Source: WHSW01 sp963705955 (GTDB taxonomy: Bacteria > Actinomycetota > Thermoleophilia > Solirubrobacterales > 70-9). Taken from it: a DNA stretch of 64,000 nucleotides. The notes below the pieces were generated by a model that ran no database searches, had not been told where the DNA came from, and saw nothing but the letters and a program-made list of their open reading frames with translations. Every line of letters begins with the position of its first letter. Position 1 is the stretch's first letter. Shown one piece after another: positions 26,640 through 33,886 of the stretch. The translations under genes were made by a program, and so were the position numbers. The DNA is taken from positions 310,001 through 374,000 of the forward strand of contig CAVPLH010000005.1 in NCBI GenBank assembly GCA_963705955.1. The letters are read 5' to 3'.

Positions 26640-27349
26640 GCGAAGAAGAGAAGAACAGCAGCGAGCAGGGAGCAGCGAGCCCGGAGCAGGGAGACGAGCC
26701 CGTGGCCGAGGAACAGGCGGCGGACGAGAGCCCGCAGGCCGAGGAGGCGCCCGCCGAGCAGTCTGCCTCTGCCGATCAGGCCCCCGCCGAGGACGCCGCG
26801 GCCGAGCAGCCGGCCCCTGCGGAGGACGAGCCGGCTCCGGCCGAGGAGCCCGAGGCGGAGCGACCGGCGACGGCCCCCGCCGAGGCCGCGGAAGCCGAGC
26901 CGAAGTTGACCCCGAAGCAGCAGCGAAAGCTCGAGCGCAGCCGTCACGCGGGCGACGCGAAGCCGGAGCGCGGCCCGGACGAGCGGGCCGCCGAGCGGCT
27001 CGCCGTCCGCCGGGCGAAGGGCGCCGACCGCCGGCGGGCGCGCCAGCGGGCGCGTTCCAAGCACGAGGGCGGCGAGGGCACCCCGCCCGCCGAGCACCGG
27101 CCCGGCTCGAAGAAGGTTCGCCAGGGCACCGTCGTCTCCAGCAAGGCCGACAAGACGATCACGGTTCAGATCGAGGTCGTCCGTCGCCACCCGGTCTACG
27201 AGAAGGTCGTTCGCCGGTCGGCGACAATCCACGCTCACGACGAGCGCAACGACGCCAACGCCGGCGACGTCGTCCGGGTGGTCGAGTCGCGGCCGCTGTC
27301 GAAGACGAAGCGCTGGCGCCTCGTCGAGGTTCTCGAGAGAGCAAGGTGA
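26636..27349 (+). CDS. rpsQ: 30S ribosomal protein S17 with ~155-residue N-terminal extension
   Basis: 237 residues, while S17 is normally about 80-90. The last ~80 residues are S17 (RQGTVVSSKADKTITVQIEV, RHPVYEKVVRRSATIHAHDE, VVESRPLSKTKRWRLVEV). The first ~95 residues are Glu/Ala/Pro-rich and strongly acidic; about 95-155 are basic (QQRKLERSRHAGDAKPERGP, RRARQRARSKHEGG). GTG at 26636 overlaps the rpmC stop and is the only start that preserves operon coupling. The codons for residues 10-19 form four 7-bp repeats (26663-26690). The extension could instead be skipped by an internal start, but none has a good ribosome binding site. Confidence 0.92.
   Translation: MSEEEKNSSEQGAASPEQGDEPVAEEQAADESPQAEEAPAEQSASADQAPAEDAAAEQPAPAEDEPAPAEEPEAERPATAPAEAAEAEPKLTPKQQRKLERSRHAGDAKPERGPDERAAERLAVRRAKGADRRRARQRARSKHEGGEGTPPAEHRPGSKKVRQGTVVSSKADKTITVQIEVVRRHPVYEKVVRRSATIHAHDERNDANAGDVVRVVESRPLSKTKRWRLVEVLERAR
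26663..26693 (+). repeat. coding heptamer tract at the 5' end of rpsQ
   Basis: GAGCAGG, GAGCAGC, GAGCCCG, GAGCAGG plus GAG in exact 7-bp register inside the coding sequence. Because 7 is not a multiple of 3, each copy is read in a different frame. The core GAGC resembles the AGC core of the intergenic arrays, but here all copies have one orientation. Confidence 0.6.
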
Positions 27350-27353
27350 GCCG

Positions 27354-27722
27354 GTGATCCAGCAGGAGTCGAGGCTCAAGGTCGCCGACAACTCGGGCGC
27401 GCGCGAGATCCTCTGCATCCGCGTCAAGGGTGGTTCGCACCGCCGCTACGCGGGGGTCGGCGACGTGATCACGGCGACGGTCAAGCACGCCACCCCGCAT
27501 GGTTCGGTGCGCAAGGGCGAGGTCGTTCAAGCCGTCGTCGTGCGTACCCGCAAGCAGCTCGGCCGCTCGGACGGCACCTATATCGCCTTCGACGAGAACG
27601 CCGCGGTGCTGATCGATCCGCAGGGAAACCCGCGCGGAACACGCATCTTCGGACCGGTGGCGCGCGAGCTGCGCGACAAGAATTTCATGCGGATCATCTC
27701 CCTCGCCCCGGAGGTCCTCTAG
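27354..27722 (+). CDS. rplN: 50S ribosomal protein L14
   Basis: 122 residues, family length. MIQQESRLKVADNSGAREIL, VKGGSHRRYAGVGDVI and GTRIFGPVARELRDKNFMRI are diagnostic. Interface protein that also binds RsfS. GTG start 4 bp after rpsQ. Confidence 0.98.
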   Translation: MIQQESRLKVADNSGAREILCIRVKGGSHRRYAGVGDVITATVKHATPHGSVRKGEVVQAVVVRTRKQLGRSDGTYIAFDENAAVLIDPQGNPRGTRIFGPVARELRDKNFMRIISLAPEVL

Positions 27723-27724
27723 AG

Positions 27725-28063
27725 ATGGCGAAGCAGATGCACATCCGTCGCGACGACAGCGTCGTCGTCATCTCCGGCAAGGAGAAGGGCAAGACGGGCC
27801 GCGTGATCCGGACCGAGCCGGGCCGCGGGCGCGTCTTCGTCGAGGGCCTGAACATGGTCAAGCGCCACACGCGCCCGCGTTCCGTCAAGGACACGCAGAA
27901 GGCGCAGTCAAGTGGCATCATCGAGAAGGAGGGGCCGATCGACGTCTCCAACGTCATGCTCCTCGACCCCACCGACAACAAGCCGACCCGGGTCGGCATG
28001 CGGGCGATCGACGGCCGCCGCCGCGAGCGGTACGCGAAGCGCACCGGCAAGGCGATCGAGTAG
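27725..28063 (+). CDS. rplX: 50S ribosomal protein L24
   Basis: 112 residues. KOW motif VVVISGKEKGKTGRVIR, then GRVFVEGLNMVKRHTRP and EGPIDVSNVMLLDP. Early assembly initiator. ATG start, 2 bp after rplN. Confidence 0.98.
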   Translation: MAKQMHIRRDDSVVVISGKEKGKTGRVIRTEPGRGRVFVEGLNMVKRHTRPRSVKDTQKAQSSGIIEKEGPIDVSNVMLLDPTDNKPTRVGMRAIDGRRRERYAKRTGKAIE

Positions 28064-28070
28064 ACCGGAA

Positions 28071-28874
28071 ATGGAAGCAGCGACAGCCACAGACACGCAG
28101 AAGGCAGCGCCGCCGCCGCGGCTCCGCGAGCTCTACGAGAGCGAGATCGTCGGCCGGTTGACCGAGAAGTTCGGCTATTCGAGCCGGATGGAGGTCCCGC
28201 GGCTGGAGAAGATCACGCTCAACATGGGCGTCGGCGAGGCGAAGACCGCGACGCCGATCCTCGAGGCGGCGACCGAGCAGCTGGCGACGATCGCCGGCCA
28301 GCACCCGAACGTGCGCACGGCCCGCAAGTCGATCGCCAACTTCAAGCTGCGCGAGGGGATGCCGGTCGGCGTCGCCGTGACCCTGCGGGGCGCCCGGATG
28401 TGGGAGTTCCTGGACCGGCTGATCACGATCGCGATCCCGCGGATCCGTGACTTCCGGGGTCTGAACGCCCGCGCCTTCGACGGTCGCGGCAACTACTCCC
28501 TGGGGATCCGGGAGCAGCTGATCTTCCCGGAGATCGACTACGACTCGATCGACCAGGTCCGCGGCCTCGACGTCGCGATCACGACCTCCGCGCAGACCGA
28601 CGAGGAGGCGTTCGAGCTCCTGCTGGCGCTCGGCATGCCCTACTCGCCCGACGGGCGACCCGGTACGACCGAGCCCGAGGTCGACGAGGAGGAAGAGCGC
28701 CGTCACGAGGAGGCGCGCCTGCGCGCCGAGGCGGAGCAGGCCGCGCTCGAGCAGCTCAAGGAGGAGAACCCCGAGGCCTACGCGAAGCGCGAGCGGCCCG
28801 TCGAGGGCGAGGAGGGCGAGGAAGACGGCGAGGGCGGCGAAGAATCTTCAAGCAAAGAAAGCAGCGAGGAATAA
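28071..28874 (+). CDS. rplE: 50S ribosomal protein L5 with Glu-rich C-terminal tail
   Basis: 267 residues; L5 is usually about 180. Residues ~15-195 are L5 (RLEKITLNMGVGEAKT, NFKLREGMPVGVAVTLRG, RIRDFRGLNARAFDGRGNYS, IFPEIDYDSID). The last ~70 residues are charged and Glu-rich (VDEEEERRHEEARLRAEAEQ), probably a single helix, ending in a Gly/Glu/Ser stretch. ATG at 28071 is chosen because it follows rplX by 7 bp. Binds 5S rRNA with L18. Confidence 0.96.
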   Translation: MEAATATDTQKAAPPPRLRELYESEIVGRLTEKFGYSSRMEVPRLEKITLNMGVGEAKTATPILEAATEQLATIAGQHPNVRTARKSIANFKLREGMPVGVAVTLRGARMWEFLDRLITIAIPRIRDFRGLNARAFDGRGNYSLGIREQLIFPEIDYDSIDQVRGLDVAITTSAQTDEEAFELLLALGMPYSPDGRPGTTEPEVDEEEERRHEEARLRAEAEQAALEQLKEENPEAYAKRERPVEGEEGEEDGEGGEESSSKESSEE

Positions 28875-29060
28875 ATGGCGAAGACGTCACAGCGAGTGCG
28901 CCAACGGCGCACGCCCAAGTACAAGACCCGCGCGTACAACCGCTGCCGCCGCTGCGGCCGGCCGCGTGCCTACTACCGCAAGTTCGGGCTCTGTCGGCTC
29001 TGCCTGCGTGAGGCGGCCCACCAGGGCTACGTCCCGGGCATGAACAAGGCGAGCTGGTAG
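28875..29060 (+). CDS. rpsZ: 30S ribosomal protein S14, zinc-binding type Z
   Basis: 61 residues, the short C+ form. Zinc ligands C24, C27, C40 and C43 (RCRRCGRPRAYYRKFGLCRL), then REAAHQGYVPGMNKASW. ATG directly abuts the rplE stop. Because it is the zinc form, a second zinc-free S14 elsewhere is possible, as in other actinobacteria. Confidence 0.98.
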   Translation: MAKTSQRVRQRRTPKYKTRAYNRCRRCGRPRAYYRKFGLCRLCLREAAHQGYVPGMNKASW

Positions 29061-29077
29061 CGCGGAGAGCGACGAGC

Positions 29078-29473
29078 ATGCTTACAGACCCAGTCTCAGA
29101 CTTCCTGACCAGGATCCGGAACGGCCTCGCTGCCGATCACACCGAGGTCGAGGTTCCCGCCTCGCGCCTCAAGAAGGAGATCAGCCGCATCCTCACCGAG
29201 CAGGGCTACATCACCTCGTTCGAGGTCGAGCCCGCGCGGGTCGGCGAGGTGATCCGGATCCAGCTCAAGTACACCGACGACCGCCACCCGGTGATCAGCG
29301 GGATGCGCCGGGTCTCGCGCCCGGGCCGTCGCCGCTATGTCGGAAGCGCCGACGTGCCGCGGGTCCAGGGCGGGATGGGCACCTCGATCGTCTCGACCTC
29401 CAGCGGCGTGATGACCGGCCACGAGGCGAAGGCGAAGGGCGTCGGTGGAGAGGTGGTCGCCTACGTATGGTGA
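29078..29473 (+). CDS. rpsH: 30S ribosomal protein S8
   Basis: 131 residues. DPVSDFLTRIRNGLAADHTE, SRPGRRRYVGSADVP and GTSIVSTSSGVMTGHEAKAK identify S8, the 16S central-domain assembly protein and classic repressor of the spc operon. ATG start 17 bp after S14. Confidence 0.98.
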   Translation: MLTDPVSDFLTRIRNGLAADHTEVEVPASRLKKEISRILTEQGYITSFEVEPARVGEVIRIQLKYTDDRHPVISGMRRVSRPGRRRYVGSADVPRVQGGMGTSIVSTSSGVMTGHEAKAKGVGGEVVAYVW

Positions 29474-29489
29474 CCGTGCGAGCCGAGTC

Positions 29490-30023
29490 ATGAGCAGAAT
29501 CGGAAAACAGCCGATCAACGTTCCCGAGGGCGTTACGGTCTCCGTCGGCCCCGGCCGCGTGACCGTGAACGGCCCCAAGGGCGAGCTCGAGCAGATCGTC
29601 AGCCGGCGGATGGAGATCGTCGAGCAGGACGGTGCGCTGACCGTGAAGCGGCCGACCGACCGCGGCGACGACCGCGCCATCCACGGGTTGACCCGCAGCC
29701 TGGTCGCCAACATGGTCGCCGGGGTCACCGACGGGTTCTCGAAGCAGCTCGAGATACAGGGCGTCGGCTACCGCGCGAAGCTCCAGGGCAAGGCGCTCGA
29801 GCTCAGCGTGGGGTACTCGCACCCGGTTACGATCAGCGCCCCGGACGGGATCGAGTTCGAGCTCCCGCAGCCGACCCAGATCATCGTCCGCGGGATCGAC
29901 AAGCAGCAGGTCGGCGAGATCGCCGCCCAGATCCGCCGCGTGCGGCCTCCGGAGCCCTACAAGGGCAAGGGCATCCGCTACGCCGGCGAGCAGATCCGCC
30001 GCAAGATCGGAAAGCGCGCCTGA
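29490..30023 (+). CDS. rplF: 50S ribosomal protein L6
   Basis: 177 residues. MSRIGKQPINVPEGVTVSV, QGVGYRAKLQGKALELSVGY and RPPEPYKGKGIRYAGEQIRRK are diagnostic. ATG at 29490 matches the family N-terminus. The stop overlaps the rplR ATG (TGATG). Confidence 0.98.
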   Translation: MSRIGKQPINVPEGVTVSVGPGRVTVNGPKGELEQIVSRRMEIVEQDGALTVKRPTDRGDDRAIHGLTRSLVANMVAGVTDGFSKQLEIQGVGYRAKLQGKALELSVGYSHPVTISAPDGIEFELPQPTQIIVRGIDKQQVGEIAAQIRRVRPPEPYKGKGIRYAGEQIRRKIGKRA

Positions 30024-30376
30024 TGACGGTCACCACGAAGCCCCAACAGCGACTCCGCCGCCGCCGCCGGGTGCGGGCGAAGGTCAACGGCACGGCAGAG
30101 CGGCCGCGCCTCTCCGTGTTCCGCTCCAACCGCGGCATCTTCGGTCAACTGATCGACGATCGTGGCGGGCGCACCGTCGCCGCCGTCAGCTGGATCGAGC
30201 CCGAGCTGCGCAAGCTCGCCCCGATGGAGCAGGCGAAGCGGGTCGGCGAACTGCTCGCCGAGCGTGCGAAGGCCGCCGGCGTCGAGTCCTGCGTCTTCGA
30301 TCGCGGCGGCTACCGGTTCCACGGCCGCGTCAAGGCGGTCGCCGAGGGCGCCCGCGAAGGCGGGCTGCGGTTCTGA
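30023..30376 (+). CDS. rplR: 50S ribosomal protein L18
   Basis: 117 residues. Arg-rich N-terminus, RPRLSVFRSNRGIFGQLIDD and FDRGGYRFHGRVKAVAEGAREGGL. 5S rRNA-binding partner of L5. Starts by overlap with rplF. A likely extra promoter follows it. Confidence 0.97.
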   Translation: MTVTTKPQQRLRRRRRVRAKVNGTAERPRLSVFRSNRGIFGQLIDDRGGRTVAAVSWIEPELRKLAPMEQAKRVGELLAERAKAAGVESCVFDRGGYRFHGRVKAVAEGAREGGLRF

Positions 30377-30382
30377 ACCCGC

Positions 30383-30388
30383 TACCTT
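30383..30388 (+). promoter_or_regulatory. leaderless-type internal promoter before rpsE
   Basis: TACCTT ends 9 nt before the rpsE GTG, in the 21-bp rplR-rpsE gap. No Shine-Dalgarno precedes the start. The same spacing is seen before rpsL and adk, so rpsE-rpmD-rplO could have their own leaderless start inside the spc cluster. Confidence 0.45.
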
Positions 30389-30397
30389 GATCTGCCC

Positions 30398-31093
30398 GTG
30401 AAGACTCACCACGACATCGAGACCGTCAGCCCGCAGGGCCTCGACCTGCAGGAGCGCGTGATCGAGATCAACCGCGTCGCCAAGGTCGTCAAGGGCGGCC
30501 GCCGGTTCTCGTTCACCGCGCTGGTCGCGGTCGGCGACGAGAACAACGTCGTCGGAATCGGCTACGGCAAGGCCCGCGAGGTCCCCCTGGCGATCCAGAA
30601 AGCGGTCGAGAACGCGCGCAAGAGCCTCGTGCGGGTGCCGAAGTTCGGGCAGACGATCCCCCATCGGACGATCGGCCGGTTCGGCTCAGGCCACGTCGTC
30701 CTGCGCCCCGCCAGCCCCGGCACCGGGGTGATCGCCGGCGGCGGTGTCCGGGCCGTGCTCGAGCTCGCCGGGATCCGCGACGTGCTCTCGAAGTCGATCG
30801 GCACGCAGAACCCGATCAACCTGGTCAAGGCGACGATGGACGGTCTCACCGGGCTCCGCCGCCCCGAGGACGTCGCGAAGCTTCGCGGCCTCTCGGTGCG
30901 CCAGGTGCTGGGGCTGGATCTGCAGGAGAAGGGCGAGCGTGCAGCGCCGGGCGCGAACGGCGAGGCCGAGCCGGGAGTCGAGGGCAGCGAGCAGGAAGAG
31001 GCGCCGGTGGCCGCCGCGGCCGCCGTCGAGACGGCGACCGAGCCGGCGCCGGCCGACCCGGTGCCGCCGGCAGAGGAGGCCTCGGATGGCTGA
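30398..31093 (+). CDS. rpsE: 30S ribosomal protein S5 with acidic C-terminal tail
   Basis: 231 residues. The S5 core (LQERVIEINRVAKVVKGGRR, VGIGYGKAREVPLAIQKAVE, KSIGTQNPINLVKATMDGL) is complete by about residue 180. The last ~50 residues are Glu/Ala/Pro-rich (EGSEQEEAPVAAAAAVETAT). Part of the decoding-fidelity centre. GTG start. The end overlaps rpmD by 8 bp. Confidence 0.97.
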   Translation: MKTHHDIETVSPQGLDLQERVIEINRVAKVVKGGRRFSFTALVAVGDENNVVGIGYGKAREVPLAIQKAVENARKSLVRVPKFGQTIPHRTIGRFGSGHVVLRPASPGTGVIAGGGVRAVLELAGIRDVLSKSIGTQNPINLVKATMDGLTGLRRPEDVAKLRGLSVRQVLGLDLQEKGERAAPGANGEAEPGVEGSEQEEAPVAAAAAVETATEPAPADPVPPAEEASDG

Positions 31094-31271
31094 GGTGAAG
31101 CTGAGGCAGGTGCGCTCCGCGAACGGAGCGAGCCCGAAGCAGCGCGGCACCCTGGCCTCCTTGAAGCTCGGCCGGATCGGTCGCGAGGCGACGATGAAGG
31201 ACACGCCGCAGCTTCGCGGTGCGCTCGATCGGGTCTCCCACCTGGTCGAGGTCGACGCGGAGGAGGGCTGA
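31086..31271 (+). CDS. rpmD: 50S ribosomal protein L30
   Basis: 61 residues. VKLRQVRSANGASPKQRGTL and LGRIGREATMKDTPQLRGAL give the L30 pattern. ATG at 31086 overlaps the rpsE end; its stop overlaps the rplO ATG. Present in most actinobacteria between S5 and L15, as here. Confidence 0.96.
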   Translation: MAEVKLRQVRSANGASPKQRGTLASLKLGRIGREATMKDTPQLRGALDRVSHLVEVDAEEG

Positions 31272-31762
31272 TGGCGCGCCTCGATCCCGACGAGATCGGG
31301 CTCCACTCGATCCGTCCGAAGCCGGGTTCGCGCCACCCGCGCAAGCGGCTCGGCCGCGGCAAGGGCTCGGGCACCGGCAAGACCGCAGGCCGTGGCCACA
31401 AGGGCGCCGGCGCCCGCTCCGGCAACAAGTCGAAGCGCGGCTACGAGGGCGGGCAGAACCCGATCCACATGCGGATGCGCAAGCTGCGCGGCCCGCACAT
31501 GAAGAAGTCGATGCCGTTCGAGCCCTTCCGAACCCACAACCAGCCGGTCAACCTCTCGGACCTCGAGGCTCGCTTCGAGGCCGGGGCGGAGGTCACTCCC
31601 GAGAGCCTGCGCGCCGCGGGACTGGCGACCCGCACCGATCCCGTCAAGGTGCTCGGCCGCGGCGAAATCTCGAAGAAACTGACGGTTCGCGTCCACGCTT
31701 TCAGCGCCGCGGCGAAGCAGAAGATCGAGGCCGCCGGAGGCGCCTGTGAGGTGATCGAGTGA
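31271..31762 (+). CDS. rplO: 50S ribosomal protein L15
   Basis: 163 residues. KRLGRGKGSGTGKTAGRGHK, NKSKRGYEGGQNPIHMRMRK and VKVLGRGEISKKLTVRVHAF are diagnostic. ATG start overlapping rpmD. Immediately followed by heptamer array B. Confidence 0.98.
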   Translation: MARLDPDEIGLHSIRPKPGSRHPRKRLGRGKGSGTGKTAGRGHKGAGARSGNKSKRGYEGGQNPIHMRMRKLRGPHMKKSMPFEPFRTHNQPVNLSDLEARFEAGAEVTPESLRAAGLATRTDPVKVLGRGEISKKLTVRVHAFSAAAKQKIEAAGGACEVIE

Positions 31763-31867
31763 GCTTGCAGCCGGCAGCTGGCAGCTTGCAGCTGGCGGGT
31801 CACAGCTGCGAGGGCTCCACTGTTCGCCGTCCCGTATCTGCAAGCTGCAAGCTGCCAGCTGCCAGCT
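31762..31867 (+). repeat. heptamer array B between rplO and secY (opposed arrays)
   Basis: Left array, five exact 7-bp copies at 31762-31796: AGCTTGC, AGCCGGC, AGCTGGC, AGCTTGC, AGCTGGC. Right array, four copies at 31840-31867 in the opposite orientation: GCAAGCT twice, GCCAGCT twice, ending 2 nt before the secY ATG. Left copies 3-4 (31776-31789) and right copies 2-3 (31847-31860) are perfectly complementary over 14 bp, and the match extends to 28 bp with two mismatches. A long RNA stem with its 3' arm at the start codon would form. Confidence 0.9.
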
Positions 31868-31869
31868 AG

Positions 31870-33141
31870 ATGCTGCAGACGATCGCCAACGCCTTCGCGG
31901 TCCCGGAGATCCGCCGGAAGATCTTCTTCACGCTGGCGATGCTGGCGCTCTACCGGCTGGGCGCCTACATCCCGGCCCCGGGGATCGATGTCGACACGCT
32001 CGACTCGATCGAGAACAACTTCACCGGCAACAACGTCCTCGGCTTCTTGAACCTGTTCTCCGGCGGCAGCCTCCAGCGGCTGTCGCTGTTCGCGCTCGGG
32101 ATCATGCCGTACATCACGGCCTCGATCATCCTCCAGCTGCTGACCGTGGTCGTTCCCTCGCTCGAGCGCCTGCAGAAGGAGGGCGAGGTCGGCCAGCAGA
32201 AGATCACCCAGTACACCCGTTATCTGACCGTCGCGCTGGCGTTCGCCCAGTCGCTCGGCTACGTCTTCCTCTTCCAGTCATTCCAGGACTCCGCCGGGAC
32301 GAGCGTCGTCGGCACGCTGACCTTCTCGAAGGTGTTCGTGATCGTGATGTCGCTGACGGCGGGGACCGTGTTGCTGATGTGGCTCGGCGAGCTGATCACG
32401 CAGCGCGGCGTCGGCAACGGGATCAGCCTGATGATCTTCGCCTCGATCGCCTCGAACATCGGCCCCGGGCTGACGAAGTGGTGGTCGAACCCCGATCAGG
32501 TCTTCGTCGTGATGATGCCGTTCATCGCCCTCGCCGTGATCGTCGGAATCGTCTTCGTCCAGGAGGGCCAGCGCCGGATTCCGGTCCAGTACGCGAAGCG
32601 CGTCGTCGGCCGGCGGATGACCACCGGAGGCTCGACCTACTTACCACTGCGGGTGAACATGGCGGGCGTGATCCCGGTGATCTTCGCCGCCTCGATCATG
32701 GCCTTCCCGCCGACGATCGGCCAGTTGCTGAACACGCCCGCCGCGCTCGACTTCGCCGCCTTCTTCAGCCCCTCGAGCTGGGCCTACGTGGTCGGCGAGG
32801 TGTTCTTCATCATCATCTTCACGTACTTCTATACGGCGGTCACCTTCAATCCGGTCGACCAAGCCGACAACCTGAAGAAGTACGGCGGCTTCATCCCGGG
32901 CGTCAGGCCGGGGCGACCTACCGCCGAATACCTGGATCGGATCCTCTCCAGGCTCACGTTCCCCGGCGCGCTGTACCTCGGCGCGGTGGCCGCGCTGCCG
33001 ACGATCCTGATCAACCAGACGTCCGCCAACTTCTTCTTCGGCGGAACGTCGATCCTGATCGTCGTCGGGGTCGCCCTCGATACGGTCAAACAGCTCGAGT
33101 CGCAGCTGATGATGCGCAACTACGAGGGCTTCCTGAAGTAG
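31870..33141 (+). CDS. secY: protein translocase subunit SecY
   Basis: 423 residues with ten predicted membrane helices; channel of the Sec translocon. IRRKIFFTLAMLALYRLGAY, GALYLGAVAALPTI and the final MMRNYEGFLK are typical. ATG at 31870 lies directly after heptamer array B with no Shine-Dalgarno, so translation start may depend on that RNA structure or on coupling with rplO. Confidence 0.98.
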   Translation: MLQTIANAFAVPEIRRKIFFTLAMLALYRLGAYIPAPGIDVDTLDSIENNFTGNNVLGFLNLFSGGSLQRLSLFALGIMPYITASIILQLLTVVVPSLERLQKEGEVGQQKITQYTRYLTVALAFAQSLGYVFLFQSFQDSAGTSVVGTLTFSKVFVIVMSLTAGTVLLMWLGELITQRGVGNGISLMIFASIASNIGPGLTKWWSNPDQVFVVMMPFIALAVIVGIVFVQEGQRRIPVQYAKRVVGRRMTTGGSTYLPLRVNMAGVIPVIFAASIMAFPPTIGQLLNTPAALDFAAFFSPSSWAYVVGEVFFIIIFTYFYTAVTFNPVDQADNLKKYGGFIPGVRPGRPTAEYLDRILSRLTFPGALYLGAVAALPTILINQTSANFFFGGTSILIVVGVALDTVKQLESQLMMRNYEGFLK

Positions 33142-33196
33142 GCGCCCCGCCGGACGGGTCGCCGGTGCGCGGCGGCGCACGCCGACGGCCGACGGC

Positions 33197-33202
33197 TAGG
33201 CT
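33197..33202 (+). promoter_or_regulatory. leaderless-type -10 for adk
   Basis: TAGGCT ends 9 nt before the adk GTG at 33212, in a 70-bp gap after secY. No ribosome binding site is seen. Same geometry as rpsL and rpsE. Confidence 0.4.
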
Positions 33203-33211
33203 TCCCGTCCA

Positions 33212-33883
33212 GTGTCGGAGTTGAACCTGATTCTCCTCGGTCCCCCTGGGTCGGGTAAGGGCACGCAAGGCGAGCGCCTACAGCGCGATACGCAGCTGCC
33301 CTACTACGCGACCGGGGATATCCTCCGCGCCGCCGTGCGCGAGGGGACGGAGATCGGCAGGCAGGCGAAGGCCTACATGGAGCGCGGCGATCTGGTCCCC
33401 GACGACGTGATCGTCGACCTGATCGCGGAGCGACTCGACTCGAAGGAGGCCGAGGACGGGTTCATCCTCGACGGCTTTCCGCGCACCGAGGTGCAAGCCG
33501 AAGAGCTCGGCGAGAAGCTCGCCGAGCTCGGCCGGGACCTCTCGATGGTCGTGCTGATCGTCGTCCCCGACGAGGAGATCGTCCGCCGGCTCGGCGGCCG
33601 CCGCACCTGCCCGAACGGTCACATCTTCCATACCGAGTTCGACCCGCCCGAGCAGGAGGGCGTCTGCGACGTCTGCGGTGAGCCGCTCGAGATTCGCGAC
33701 GACGACAAGCCGGAGGTGATCCGCAACCGGCTCGCCCAGTACGAGGAGAAGACCGCGCCGCTGATCGACTACTACGACTCGCGCGGTCTGCTGAAGACGG
33801 TCGACGGTGCCAAGGACGCCGAGGAAGTCACCGAGGAGATCCGCGCGCTGTTGGCGACGCTTCGGATGGAGGAGGAGGCCTAG
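33212..33883 (+). CDS. adk: adenylate kinase
   Basis: 223 residues, long-LID form. P-loop GPPGSGKGTQ at residues 10-19, DGFPRTEVQA in the core, and a LID carrying a probable zinc site (RRTCPNGHIFH ... CDVCGEPL). Interconverts ATP + AMP and 2 ADP. Classical neighbour of secY and map. GTG start, probably leaderless. Confidence 0.97.
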   Translation: MSELNLILLGPPGSGKGTQGERLQRDTQLPYYATGDILRAAVREGTEIGRQAKAYMERGDLVPDDVIVDLIAERLDSKEAEDGFILDGFPRTEVQAEELGEKLAELGRDLSMVVLIVVPDEEIVRRLGGRRTCPNGHIFHTEFDPPEQEGVCDVCGEPLEIRDDDKPEVIRNRLAQYEEKTAPLIDYYDSRGLLKTVDGAKDAEEVTEEIRALLATLRMEEEA

Positions 33884-33886
33884 AAC

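Noticed and set aside
31762..31867. Heptamer arrays as a CRISPR or as tRNA-like structures
   Set aside because: Units are 7 bp with no spacers, and no tRNA cloverleaf can be drawn. They are short tandem repeats with opposed arms.
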